Shown here: positions 11,476 to 20,389 of the stretch, one piece after another
Numbering within the stretch: the stretch's first letter is position 1
Layout: every line of letters starts with the position of its first letter
NCBI GenBank assembly: GCA_023212695.1
Contig: JALCCG010000299.1
Location: 1 to 25,198, forward strand
Origin: Sporisorium sorghi
Taxonomy: Eukaryota > Basidiomycota > Ustilaginomycetes > Ustilaginales > Ustilaginaceae
Length of the DNA: 25,198 bases
Direction of reading: 5' to 3'
Position numbers and translations under genes: made by a program
Notes under the pieces: model-generated
Told to the model about the DNA's origin: nothing
The model's input: only the letters and a program-made list of their open reading frames with translations
Databases searched by the model: none

Positions 11476-12147
11476 TCAATGGCCGAAGCCGTGTGCGGAG
11501 GAGATCGAGTCGGCGCCTACCTTGGAGTGGTCCTTGGGCTGGGGTGCGCTTTCGTAGACGATGTTGGTCGGAGCAGCACGCGAGATGCCGGAGGCTTTGC
11601 CCTTGAAGCCGAGGAACTGGATGCCCGAGTTGTCTCCGCCCAAGCTGGACTCGACGAAGAGGGTGATCGAGTCTGTGTTGGCCCACTTCACTTGCGGCAG
11701 TGGGAAGCTGATGACCTGGGTTGTGTCTTGCACCGTGGGGATGCTCTCCAGCTTCGTAGTAGGGGTGAGCGCGGCGAGGTCGTCAAAGTCGAGCGCGGTG
11801 GCGGGGAGGTTCTTGTACAGCTTGATCACCGCCGGCGTCAGCTCGGGCTGCGACGCGGGGCGGAAGAGCAGCGTGGACAGCTTGACGGAGGAGGTGAACG
11901 GGATGTGGATGATCAGCTGGTCGTCCGCGTCCGAAATCACTTCTGGTTCGGGGTCGGTGCGATGCTCCCACGTCTTGATCGTCTGCGCCGCGGTGGAGGG
12001 GACAGACTCGTTGAGCGCGATGATGCGGTCTCGGTCAATGCTGGCGTACAGCAGGTCCTGGTCCCCCTCGTTGGGCTTGACGTGCGAGTCGTCATCGTGG
12101 TGATGATCGTGACCGCACGGCCCGCTGTGCGAGTGGTTGTGCGACAT
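11476..12147 (-). CDS. PITH-domain protein (PITHD1 / thioredoxin-like C-terminal type)
   Basis: Intronless 223-aa protein that is almost entirely a PITH domain, the proteasome-interacting domain also found at the C-terminus of TXNL1. The N-terminus is His-rich (MSHNHSHSGPCGHDHHH), as in animal PITHD1. Family-like segments follow in order: LLYASIDRDRIIALNES (about 32-48), a WEHRTDPEPEVISDADDQL segment, IPFTSSVKLSTLLFRP, IKLYKNLP and a late FLGFKGK. The total length is close to the family norm of about 210 aa, so the gene looks complete. No thioredoxin domain is attached, so it is the stand-alone form. It converges on HMG1 with 204 bp between stop codons. A TATAAAAAG on its strand lies about 88 bp upstream of the start. 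The cytosolic or nuclear proteasome-related role is inferred from the family. Confidence 0.93.
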   Translation of the reverse strand: MSHNHSHSGPCGHDHHHDDDSHVKPNEGDQDLLYASIDRDRIIALNESVPSTAAQTIKTWEHRTDPEPEVISDADDQLIIHIPFTSSVKLSTLLFRPASQPELTPAVIKLYKNLPATALDFDDLAALTPTTKLESIPTVQDTTQVISFPLPQVKWANTDSITLFVESSLGGDNSGIQFLGFKGKASGISRAAPTNIVYESAPQPKDHSKVGADSISSAHGFGH

Positions 12148-12234
12148 CCTGAGATGAGGATCGGCTTAGATGAGAGTGCGGAAAGACGAGGCGATGGTGG
12201 AGTGTTCCAGAAGCGACGGTGAAGGCTTGCCTTG

Positions 12235-12243
12235 CTTTTTATA
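12235..12243 (-). promoter_or_regulatory. Probable TATA box of the PITH-domain gene
   Basis: TATAAAAAG on the minus strand, about 88 bp upstream of the PITH start codon. The sequence matches a TATA consensus and the distance is plausible for a fungal promoter; no transcript evidence is available. Confidence 0.5.
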
Positions 12244-12638
12244 ATTGTTGTGGGTGTCGCGCTGAAGGAAGCTGATGCTATGAGGTGGCGTTAAAGCAAG
12301 GTGTTGCTCTCAGCTTTGCGAGTCGATCTTCGAAAACTGAGCTTTTCATGCGTAGTGTTGATCTCTTGAAGCGGAATTCGAATCGACGCGGGCCCGCGGA
12401 ACGCACCATAGATCCTTCTCTGCCCCTGACCCAGCCTTCACTCTATCTCAGATGCTTCTGCTCGATAACCACAGCCACCACCAACGCCATCTTACATCAT
12501 TCGCCAGAACAAAGCTCGCTCAAATGCGCCGAAGCTTTGCTAAATGCCGACGACGCGAAACTAGCATGGTTTGTGCCAGACTTAACAAATTGAAACCGAA
12601 AAAAAAAAGTTGGGGCCAACGACGGCGCTATATGACAT

Positions 12639-12644
12639 CACGTG
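12639..12644. promoter_or_regulatory. CACGTG palindrome in putative promoter
   Basis: CACGTG within the CRE/E-box-like stretch TGACATCACGTGAC, about 90 bp before the first ATG of the putative exon 1 of the C2-domain gene. Such sites bind bHLH or bZIP factors in fungi; use here is inference. Confidence 0.35.
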
Positions 12645-12843
12645 ACACAAAGCAGACTTGGCGCTCGCTCGCTCGGTCGAACCTCGATCCGTAGCCTCGA
12701 GATGGCGCTCGAGATCATCGACCATCTTCAACATGCTGAGCTTCGAAATGGTCAAGAAGAATGGCCTCGTTGAACCAGCAGTGGCGGAGAAGAGTGCCGG
12801 AAGGAGTCTGTGACATTGGCGACCTTTGTTTAGCCGATGATGC

Positions 12844-12844
<1 letters not shown>

Positions 12845-12883
<39 letters not shown>
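12845..12883 (+). repeat. A39 homopolymer, left copy at damaged join
   Basis: 39 A. It is probably the same genomic tract as the A45 at 13045-13089, represented twice because two contig ends overlap. Confidence 0.85.
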
Positions 12884-12884
<1 letters not shown>

Positions 12885-12973
12885 AAACTTGGGGAGGGTT
12901 CAAGGGGCCAAACACCCCAACGGGCCGATGTGGCTGGCGGTGGCGGAGAGGGTCTTGGCTAAGGGAATGCTTC

Positions 12974-12983
12974 NNNNNNNNNN
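12974..12983. other. Assembly gap (10 N)
   Basis: Ten unknown bases between two copies of the same segment. The gap is probably a placeholder between overlapping contig ends rather than truly missing sequence. Confidence 0.95.
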
Positions 12984-13044
12984 CGAGCAGTGGGGAGAGA
13001 AAGACCCGGAAGAATCCGTGAACATGCGCACCTTCTTTAAAACG

Positions 13045-13089
<45 letters not shown>
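13045..13089 (+). repeat. A45 homopolymer, right copy at damaged join
   Basis: 45 A. Sequence immediately left of it is unreliable because it was evidently read through the tract from the right. Confidence 0.85.
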
Positions 13090-13091
<2 letters not shown>

Positions 13092-13160
13092 AAGCAAGCT
13101 TGGAGAGTGTTCAAGGGTCCAATCACGCCAACGTGCCGATGTGACTGACGGTGACGGAGA

Positions 13161-16100
13161 GTGTCTTGGCTAAGGAACTGCTTCCGGGCGTCGCGGGGTG
13201 CAGAGGATGCCGATCATCTAGCAGAGAATGGCGGTGAGCCGTCCGATGTCTTCGATACTTCGACAGCTGCCACCGACGAAACCGACGAGGATCAGCACAA
13301 GTCTCACAAGAGGAACCTTTCGAGCCTCTTTTCAGGCTCCAAGTCGTCTCAGGAGAGCCAGCGAGACGCCAAGCATTCCACATCCAACGACGAGCAAGGT
13401 CACTCGGACGACGCAATCGGAAGCAACGCCCATCAGAGCCCAGATCAAGCAGGCAAAGCCTACAAGCGTAGCCGCACACCGCGCAAGCTCAGAGATCCTG
13501 TCACCGGCCGCGACACTTGGATCCACGACACCGGCAAGCGCGAGTACCGACACGTTTTGGCTCGAGCCGAAGCTGGAGACAAGCTTGGAAGAGAAGAGGT
13601 GCTGCGAGCGAATCTGCGCACCAATCTCACCTCGCAGTCGTTCCCGCCGGCAACTCCGCTGCCTACCTCGATCCTCCAAATCGACCCACGCCTGCTGCCG
13701 CTCTTTGTCGTCTGGTCTCTCATCACCATCTTCCGAGTCTTACCGGCATGGATCAGTGTCATGCTCAATGCCTGGCTACTGTGGTGGGGCTGGCGGACTT
13801 TTCTGGAGCGCGTCGAGGATGACAGATGGCATCGAGAACGGCAGCGAGGCGAAAAGGCTAGGTCGTTCGACCAGTTCGAAGAGTACGAGAGGATGCAGGG
13901 AGTCTTGCCTCAGGGCATTGCAGAGGGAGCCGAGTGGCTCAACGGCATTGTCGAGGCGCTGTGGTCGGTCATGAACCCAGAGCTGTTCTCATCGCTTGGA
14001 GGCACACTCGAAGATGTCATGCAGGCCTCCATACCCAACTTTATCCACAGCGTCAAGGTGGAAGACCTCGCGCAAGGCTCGACTCCACTGCGCATCACAG
14101 GTCTTCGGATCCTTCCGGATGAGCATGTTAGCAAGATGGCCAAAGAGATGCGCGCGAAGAAAGAGGAGAAGCAATTAGAGAAGGAGCGCGAACTCGACCA
14201 CGAGCATCACATACAGAACCAAGTCGATCAGGGCGAACACTACGTCAATCTCGAGCTGGGCTTCGTCTATCGAGCTCGCCCCACATCCAACGGCGTCGGC
14301 GGCGGCAAGCATCGCAATGCACACCTGCTCATCAAGTTCTGGCTCGGAGCACGCAAGCTCCTCCGGCTCCCACTCCCAGTCTTGGTCGAGATCAAAGGCT
14401 TCGTGGGCAAAGTGCGCGCGCGCGTTCAGCTCACCTCGGATCCGCCCTTCATCAAGGACGTCACTTTTACCTTTTGCGGCCTGCCGCGTGTCGGCATCGA
14501 GGTGGTGCCGCTGCACATCAACACTTCGCACATCCCCTTCATTTCGAGTTTCATCGAGAGCTCGATCGATGCGGCGGTGGGCGAGTTTGTCATGCCTTCC
14601 TCGCTCACTATGGATGTCGGCGAGATGCTCATGGGCGACAACATCAAGCGCGAGGTGTTGGCGCTGGGTGTGGTGCTGGTGTGCATTCACTCGGCCAACG
14701 ACCTGGAGAAGCAGGACATTCGTGGGTCGTCCGATCCGTACTGCACGCTGAGCCTGGCGAAAGGGGGCAAGATTCTGTACAGCACACGGGTGGTGATGAA
14801 CGAGCTGTCGCCGAGGTGGGAGGAGAGGCATGTCATTCTGGCTACGAGGGAGCACCTTGACTCGGATGATAGGGTCTCGATTGCACTGTGGGACTCTGAC
14901 CGGTTCTCGCAGGACGACATGCTGGGGATAGCCGAGGTGCCTCTGGTGGATCTGGCGAGGCATCCGAACAAGCTTTTCAGACGTGCGGATACACTGAAAG
15001 GTCTGGATAGGGAGAGGTCCAAGCAGGGCATTGTTCATTGGAGCTTGGGCTTTTTTACCAAGGCTCCGTCGATGCGTCAAGAGTCGAAAACAAGCGGAGA
15101 AGACAATCGCAAGGTCAGCGACGATGGCAAAGAGACAACGCACGAGAGTCAGAGCGGTCGGGAACGCACCGCAAGCACTCCTGGCGACGACGAGCTGGAG
15201 CACGACGGAAAGGAGATGAACAGTCAGTCGATCGAACCGGACAGCCCATTGACGCAGGAAGCCATCGACCGCGAGAAGCACACGCAGACGCGACACCAGG
15301 CGACGTCGGTCGATTTCGAGCCTCCGGATCCAAGCCTTCCTTCGGGCATTTTGTCGATGCAGATCCACCACATTGCGAACCTCGAGGTTACTGATGGTCA
15401 GGTGTCGCTGCGTCCCCGCAAGAAAGATGAGCCCGGTCAAGACGTCGAGACGGTCGAGACGGAACACGATCCGGAGCATGCACCCTCGGCCTACTGCCGC
15501 ATCATCCTCAACGACGAGATCATCTATCAGACGCGCACCAAGGCGCTCAACTCGAATCCGTTCTACAATGCAGGCACGGAGCGCTTCATCCGCGACTGGC
15601 GACGCACGCTCATCATGGTGGTGGTGTACGATTTCAGGGTGCGCGAGGCCGACGCCATCCTGGGCGTGATCCCCATCAAGCTCGCGGATCTGTTCAAGGA
15701 AAGCTCGCAGGTGACGCGATTCTTTCCTCTTGCTGGAGGTGTTGGACACGGTCGCATCCAGCTTTCGTTGCTGTTCCGGCCTCTGCAGCGTGTCAATCAT
15801 GACAAGAACAGGTTGGGATGGAACATCGGCACTGTGCGCTTGTTGTCGTCGCCCGTGGCGACCGACTTTGACGACAGCAAGGGCGCCAGCGGGCATGATC
15901 TGCACTTGGTCGCGTTGCGTGCTGCGACGCTCGCGGGGAGTGCCAAGATTGCGGCGAGCAGAGCACGGTATGTTGACCGCGGATCGAAAGCGGCGGTCGA
16001 GCGGAAGCTGAACGATGCCGAGCTGCCGTTCAAGGTGCCTGCACGTCGACGTTTTGCTGCGCCGTACGTGATCGAGTTCCGAGCGCTCAGCGCGTTGGGC

Positions 16101-16761
16101 AAGCGCAAGACGACGCACATGTGCATCGTGTGGCAGCAAGACCTGACCGACGACGAGGTGGTCGACATGAGGCTGCCCATCTGGCGCCCGCGAGCAGGGT
16201 GCGACTTCCACCGTCTTCGTCAGAACTACCACGATTTCCGGAATGAGGCGGAAGCCGAGAAGCTGGGCGTCGAGCGCATCGGCTACCTGTGCGTCAAGAT
16301 GCAGTTCAAGTCCGGGCTGGGCAAGGTGCATACAAAGTTTGACAACAACCCGGGCGCCAAGGCGGTGATGGACGCGTGGCGGTGCTGTGTCGCGCTTGGG
16401 CTCAGGAGTGTCAGTGGCGACTTTGCGAGTATGCGGGCGAACACCGAGGGGTACCTGGAGGACGTCGAGGAAACCGAGGCTGCTGCTTCGGACGATGACG
16501 ACAGCTCGAGCGAGTCAGATGCGGAACGGGAGGCTGCGCAGAACGGTCACGTTGCAACGCAGCCGCTCGCTCAAGGAAAAGTTTTCCGAGTGGAAGGCGG
16601 ATAAAGAGGAGCTGCATCGCCAGCATAAGGGGATCAAGCAGTACAAGCCGGTGCGGACCGTGTCGTGGTTAGGACAGAGCGCCAAGAGTGCGGGCGTGGG
16701 GCTGAGGGGCAAGTTTGATCTGCAGGATCGCAGGAGTCAGCATGTCGAGTCGGAGCTGTGA
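13161..16761 (+). CDS. SMP/C2-domain membrane protein, tricalbin/Mug190-like (5' end uncertain, one frameshift)
   Basis: Long reading frame of about 1200 residues; positions below count from 13161. A hydrophobic hairpin-like segment lies at about 178-205. An SMP-type lipid-transfer domain lies at about 257-492 (starts AEWLNGIVEALWSVMNPEL). A first C2 domain at about 500-610 keeps acidic Ca-loop residues (SANDLEKQDIRGSSDPYC). A second C2-like domain lies at about 727-873, with a further C2-like region at about 965-1065. This order is that of ER-plasma-membrane contact-site lipid-transfer proteins (tricalbins/extended synaptotagmins; closest fungal type probably Mug190). There is no usable ATG: the frame opens at 13155 after a stop and the first in-frame Met is inside the membrane segment, so an upstream exon spliced across the damaged join is likely. 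The frame stops at 16604, but a conserved-looking C-terminus (KEELHRQHKGIKQYKPVRTV) continues one base out of phase to the stop at 16761. Confidence 0.85.
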
Positions 16762-17915
16762 GCGTGCAATGGACGATGTGGATGCATGGGCTGGTGTGAC
16801 GGGTGAGGTTGATGGCCTTGGACGAGAGCACGAGTTGTGCGCGCCTATGAGGGTCTGCGGACGTTCCTGCGCTGCAGAGCTGGGCGGGGCAAGTCACAAT
16901 GTCGACGTTTGTCGAGGAGGGAGATCAAACGATGCTGTGATCACCACGAACACCTCTGAGATACTCGAGCGCCATCCTCAAGGCTCGACGGTGCGTACAG
17001 TATGCGGAGCTGGATGTCGACCCTGCCGAAGTTGACTCAGGGTCAATTCTAGACGATCGACCAGACGCTCGGCAAAACAGGTAGCAGCAACTCAGAGGGG
17101 TTTGGTGTGTGTGCAGGCGAGTGTCCTTCTGTTTTGGACTGTTCGCCGAGCTGCCTGCGACGTTTTTCCGCCAGCACCACCGCACTTACTGTAGCGGGGT
17201 TTTGCGTTTCATGCACGATGCAGATCATCACGCGCGACACTAGCTCATGCATACAATGCACACCGGCACAACAACAACATCAGGACTGGAGGGTAGAATG
17301 GTCGAGTGGCCCTCGCTCTCTTTCTCTGGACGTTGCTCGTTATTGACTCAGAATGGGTGTGTATATGTGGTCAGAACTAAGTTCGAGTGTGGGTTTGGAG
17401 AGAAAGATGCTGTTGTGGGGGTGAAAGGGCGAAGAAATGGTGGAGAGGAGAACATTTGCCGAGCCCCTGTGTGACAAAGTGACGAGCAGAGCTGTGCAGA
17501 GATTGCTTGCTTAAGGTGCAAGTGGGGGACCGAGGGTTGTGATGTTAAGAAGAACAAGCATCACACTGTGACACGGTTCGCTCTCCCTTTGTCTTTCGTC
17601 TGTTGTCCCTTCCGTACACTCCTGACCAGAACCATCGTCGTGTCAAGCTTTCCTCCTGCCCGTTCTACATTCTCCTCCTCTTTCAAGCTTCCCCCTTTCT
17701 CGACTTGCAAGGCTTTCCGTCAAACGGCATCAACCGATCCTCCAACTCTCTCTTCGTCGCTCAGCTTGCTCTTACTACATTCTTCGCCTCTCTCGACTCG
17801 TCCTTCGACCTTCTCTTCCGTTCGAAACATCTTTCGATCCATTCAGACGACCAGCTCGACATCTACGTCCTCTTAAAGCAAGCTTGAACTCATCATAACT
17901 TCACAAATCTCCACG
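16762..17915. other. Intergenic region and leader of the first secreted-protein gene
   Basis: No supported gene. The left part contains two TACWGTA sites (16996 and 17187). From about 17570 to 17830 the strand is markedly pyrimidine-rich, probably core promoter and 5' leader of the gene at 17916. Open frames in this part are low-complexity Ser/Leu/Phe products of the pyrimidine bias. Confidence 0.55.
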
Positions 17916-18419
17916 ATGGTCCACTTCTTCTCGCTCTGCAACACCTTCTTCGCCGTGTGCGTCTCCCTCGCTCTCGCTCAAGCATCCAACGACGACCCGC
18001 ATGGCAAGGTCCTCTACGTCAACTATCCATCATGCGACTACTGGCGCTGCCAAGTCACCTGGTACCAGAAGCAATCCGTCTACGTCAACTGGCTGAACGC
18101 GCCCAAGGGAGGCCTCAAGATCCAGCTCGCCCCACAGGACGGCGTCACCGGCCTTCAAACCTATACCATCACCGACAAGGTCGGCAGCACGCACGGCTTT
18201 AGCGAGCACAAGTGCAACGACATGGGCACGGGCGAGAAGTGCGGCCGCTACGACTGGGTTGTACCTGACAATGTCAAGCCGGGCCAGTACCAGGTCATTG
18301 TGACCAGCCTCGCTCATCCGGACAAGTACGTTGGGTACACCGATACGGTTGTGGTGAAGAAGGCCAAGTCGAAGGGTAAGAGCAAGGGCAAGAGGCACGA
18401 TGTGCAGAGGTTGGAGTGA
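17916..18419 (+). CDS. Small secreted KRE9/KNH-like protein, copy 1
   Basis: Intronless 167-aa protein with a clear signal peptide (about residues 1-23, cleavage expected after LALAQA). The remainder resembles the Ig-like domain of the KRE9/KNH family (Ser/Thr-rich GPI-anchored membrane family), whose members act at the fungal cell surface in beta-1,6-glucan assembly. It shares with the two downstream copies the pattern TDxV, Gly-Phe, then a Cys pair eight to nine residues apart followed by an aromatic and Trp (KCNDMGTGEKCGRYDW). It also has an extra Cys pair near the N-terminus (PSCDYWRC). The C-terminus is a Lys/Arg-rich tail with a KR site about seven residues from the end, which could be a Kex2 site. 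No GPI signal or Ser/Thr-rich stalk is seen. It is the most divergent of the three copies. A cell-wall or secreted-effector role is inference. Confidence 0.8.
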   Translation: MVHFFSLCNTFFAVCVSLALAQASNDDPHGKVLYVNYPSCDYWRCQVTWYQKQSVYVNWLNAPKGGLKIQLAPQDGVTGLQTYTITDKVGSTHGFSEHKCNDMGTGEKCGRYDWVVPDNVKPGQYQVIVTSLAHPDKYVGYTDTVVVKKAKSKGKSKGKRHDVQRLE

Positions 18420-18633
18420 TGGCATGCGCTCAGCAGCCAGAGCACACAGTAGAGGCAGATTAGAAGCGGGTTCGAGACAGCGCTTCTCCCCCTCTCTGCA
18501 CTTCGTCCATAGAACTGGTTTCAGCATTTGTTCAAGTCCAGTACATAGATTCTTTTCGCATCAACAGTGTCTCCGATCTTCTCGACAGTTGTGTATCGAG
18601 TGCTCCTACACAGGCTCTCTGTCTTAGCAAGAG

Positions 18634-18655
18634 GTGTGTGTGTGTGTGTGTGTGA
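18634..18655 (+). repeat. GT dinucleotide microsatellite
   Basis: About ten to eleven GT units about 215 bp after the stop of secreted-protein copy 1. A similar GT run follows the decayed third copy at 21026-21042. Confidence 0.9.
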
Positions 18656-19269
18656 GGGGAAGAGTCACGTTCTCGGAACACTGTCCCATCTGCACTTCGG
18701 CGTCAAGGGCGAGTGGGACCGCCAATCACCCACACTGCCGTCATCCGGTGGGCTGTACAACGGTGTTCCTGTCACCACTGCCAAGTCCTGTTTGCCATTG
18801 ACACAGGAATACCTCGCAAGCCCATGGCAAGCCCATGGTGTGGGCTTCTTGGTCTTGCGGGTCCAGCTTGGCATTCAGATTCAATGGCTCTGTAGACGTG
18901 CCCGCTCCTTTGTACGATGACACATGCTCTGACAGTTGTAGGCAGGGTGGGTCGATAAACGGAGGGACCCCTTCCAGACATTGAACTCGACCGACTGAGC
19001 CCCGCGAGGCGTGCTTGAGTGAGCACAAGTCTCTGATCCTCACTGCTCAAAGCAGCTTTTAATGAAGAATTTGCCACCGCTTCAACATAAACCCCACTTG
19101 CACGCGGACCCACACCTGATGGTGGGCCATGCAGCCACTGCCACGGCTAGCCGGGTGACACACGCACAGCCTGGTCGGTGATGAGACAAGACCGATTCTG
19201 AGCCGTCGAGCGTCTACAGGCTAAGAGGTGCCAGTCTGTTCTGAGAGCAAGATGGAAGACAGACACGCA

Positions 19270-19277
19270 TATATAAG
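19270..19277 (+). promoter_or_regulatory. TATA box of secreted-protein copy 2
   Basis: TATATAAG, 132 bp upstream of the ATG at 19409, followed by a pyrimidine- and CA-rich leader. This is the best TATA match associated with the secreted family. Confidence 0.6.
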
Positions 19278-19408
19278 GTCCCTGGATCTTTGACTCTTCC
19301 TCGGACCACATCCATCCATCAACCATCTCACGTCGCTTCTACCGGTCACACCATTCCTCCTTCCCAGACTTTTACCACACTTTCACCCCTTCGCAGCCCT
19401 TTTGCAAC

Positions 19409-19885
19409 ATGGTCCGCATCCTCTCCGCTCTGAGCGCCACTCTGCTGGCCGCTCTCGCCGTCAGCGCTGCCCGAGTTCCCATCGAGGAGCAGAACATCGA
19501 GTGGCAAAACAGGCCCGACAATGGCCTCTACATCCGACACCCCAAGAAGACCACCGTGTGGCACGCCGGCGACCACGTGCACTTCGGCTGGACGCTCGAC
19601 AAGACGGACAAACACAGGTTCCACAGCTTGAAGATCGTGCTGATCAACAGGACCGGGATCTGGGCCATCACCGACAAGGTGTATGCTCAGCAGGGTTTCA
19701 GGGAGGGCGACTGCCACGTCAAGGACCCAAACAAGGTCTGCGGCGTCTACAAGTGGCAAGTTCCCCTCGACATTCCCCCTGGCAACGAGTGGCAGGTGGA
19801 CATCACCGACAACGACGATGAGGCCATCGAGAAGATGACTTACAAGTTCACCATCAAGGGTGCTCCCAAAAAGCACCAAGCCTGA
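19409..19885 (+). CDS. Small secreted KRE9/KNH-like protein, copy 2
   Basis: Intronless 158-aa protein with a signal peptide (about residues 1-20, cleavage expected after LAVSA). The mature part is essentially one KRE9/KNH-type Ig-like domain, with the family's early pattern of a YIRHP-like strand, TVWHAGDHVHFGW and a LKIVLIN strand. It then has the cluster signature ITDKV, Gly-Phe, a Cys pair (DCHVKDPNKVC) and YKW. There is no Ser/Thr-rich stalk, no GPI signal and only a short basic tail (PKKHQA). It is much closer to the decayed copy at 20390 than to copy 1, including the signal-peptide core ALSATLL, so these two arose by a later duplication. The start is supported by the TATA box and by an unbroken signal peptide from this ATG. 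Function beyond secretion is not established. Confidence 0.82.
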   Translation: MVRILSALSATLLAALAVSAARVPIEEQNIEWQNRPDNGLYIRHPKKTTVWHAGDHVHFGWTLDKTDKHRFHSLKIVLINRTGIWAITDKVYAQQGFREGDCHVKDPNKVCGVYKWQVPLDIPPGNEWQVDITDNDDEAIEKMTYKFTIKGAPKKHQA

Positions 19886-20389
19886 AGCTGGCGCAGCAGA
19901 TAGCCTTGCTTCTGGTGGCTCCCACACCTCTCGCTGCCGCACTTAATACACAGTGGCACGTCGCCTAGTGTCGTTTGTATCACGCCTCGCCATTTCCGTC
20001 ATTCGCTTTTTCAATCCAATGCACCCTCTTCTGTCTTGTTGTTGATGAGTTGAGGAGCGGATGCGGCCTACTGAGTAGAGAACTTTGGCACGAGGTAGCC
20101 TGAGACAAGATTGCCCACCTTGACCCACCCCCCCCGGCCCGCCAATTCATAAACTGCACCCGAGCGACGCGGTCCCACTCCGGTTGCGGTGACGCATCCA
20201 CAGAGAAGGGTGGGGATGCAACAGATAAAGTAGTGTCAAGCTCTGGTGCAAGGTCGGACTGCTGCTAACTATTAATAGGACGGTGCCGCCGAAGCGAGGA
20301 CATGTAATCGCTTCCCCAGTCGCACCTTGTACAAATCCTCTTGCTTTCGACTTCTTCAACGCTGTCTCATCCTAAACCTGTCCCGCAAC
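19886..20389. other. Intergenic region between copy 2 and the decayed copy
   Basis: No gene supported. It holds a C-rich run near 20128, an AT-rich TATTAATAG near 20270 that could be a relic promoter of the third copy, and an ATG at 20302 that is followed at once by a stop codon and so cannot serve as a start. Confidence 0.5.

Larger units (their letters stand above)
12148..12774. other. Intergenic region with divergent promoters
   Basis: Lies between the PITH gene (-) and the C2-domain gene (+). It holds the minus-strand TATA-like box, a plus-strand TATATGAC patch at about 12629, and a CACGTG palindrome inside TGACATCACGTGAC. In-frame ATGs at 12733 and 12748 open a short frame that reads into the damaged join and may be exon 1 of the C2 protein. 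No other gene is supported. Confidence 0.5.
12775..13183. other. Faulty assembly join: one segment present twice around an N gap
   Basis: The segment 12775-12973 (unique sequence, A39, unique sequence) is repeated at 12984-13183 (unique sequence, A45, unique sequence) on the other side of ten Ns at 12974-12983. The parts after the A tract align over about 90 bases with about a dozen substitutions. In the left copy each substituted base equals the base before it. In the parts before the A tract most substitutions in the right copy equal the base after it. This is the signature of reads that lost phase while crossing the homopolymer from opposite sides. The genome most likely has a single copy, with reliable sequence to the left of the A tract from the left copy and to the right of it from the right copy. 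Confidence 0.85.
18420..19408. other. Intergenic region between secreted-protein copies 1 and 2
   Basis: No gene supported. It contains a GT microsatellite, a short direct repeat of GCAAGCCCATG near 18816-18838, and the promoter of copy 2 with a TATA box. The open frames here have no family resemblance or codon bias. Confidence 0.55.

Noticed and set aside
12845..13089. Two independent poly-A insertions (retroelement tails)
   Set aside because: Flanking sequences on both sides of the two tracts match each other with stutter-type errors, so they are one tract assembled twice.
14175..16331. A 718-codon open frame antisense to the SMP/C2 gene
   Set aside because: The sense strand carries conserved SMP and C2 domains, while the antisense product has none.
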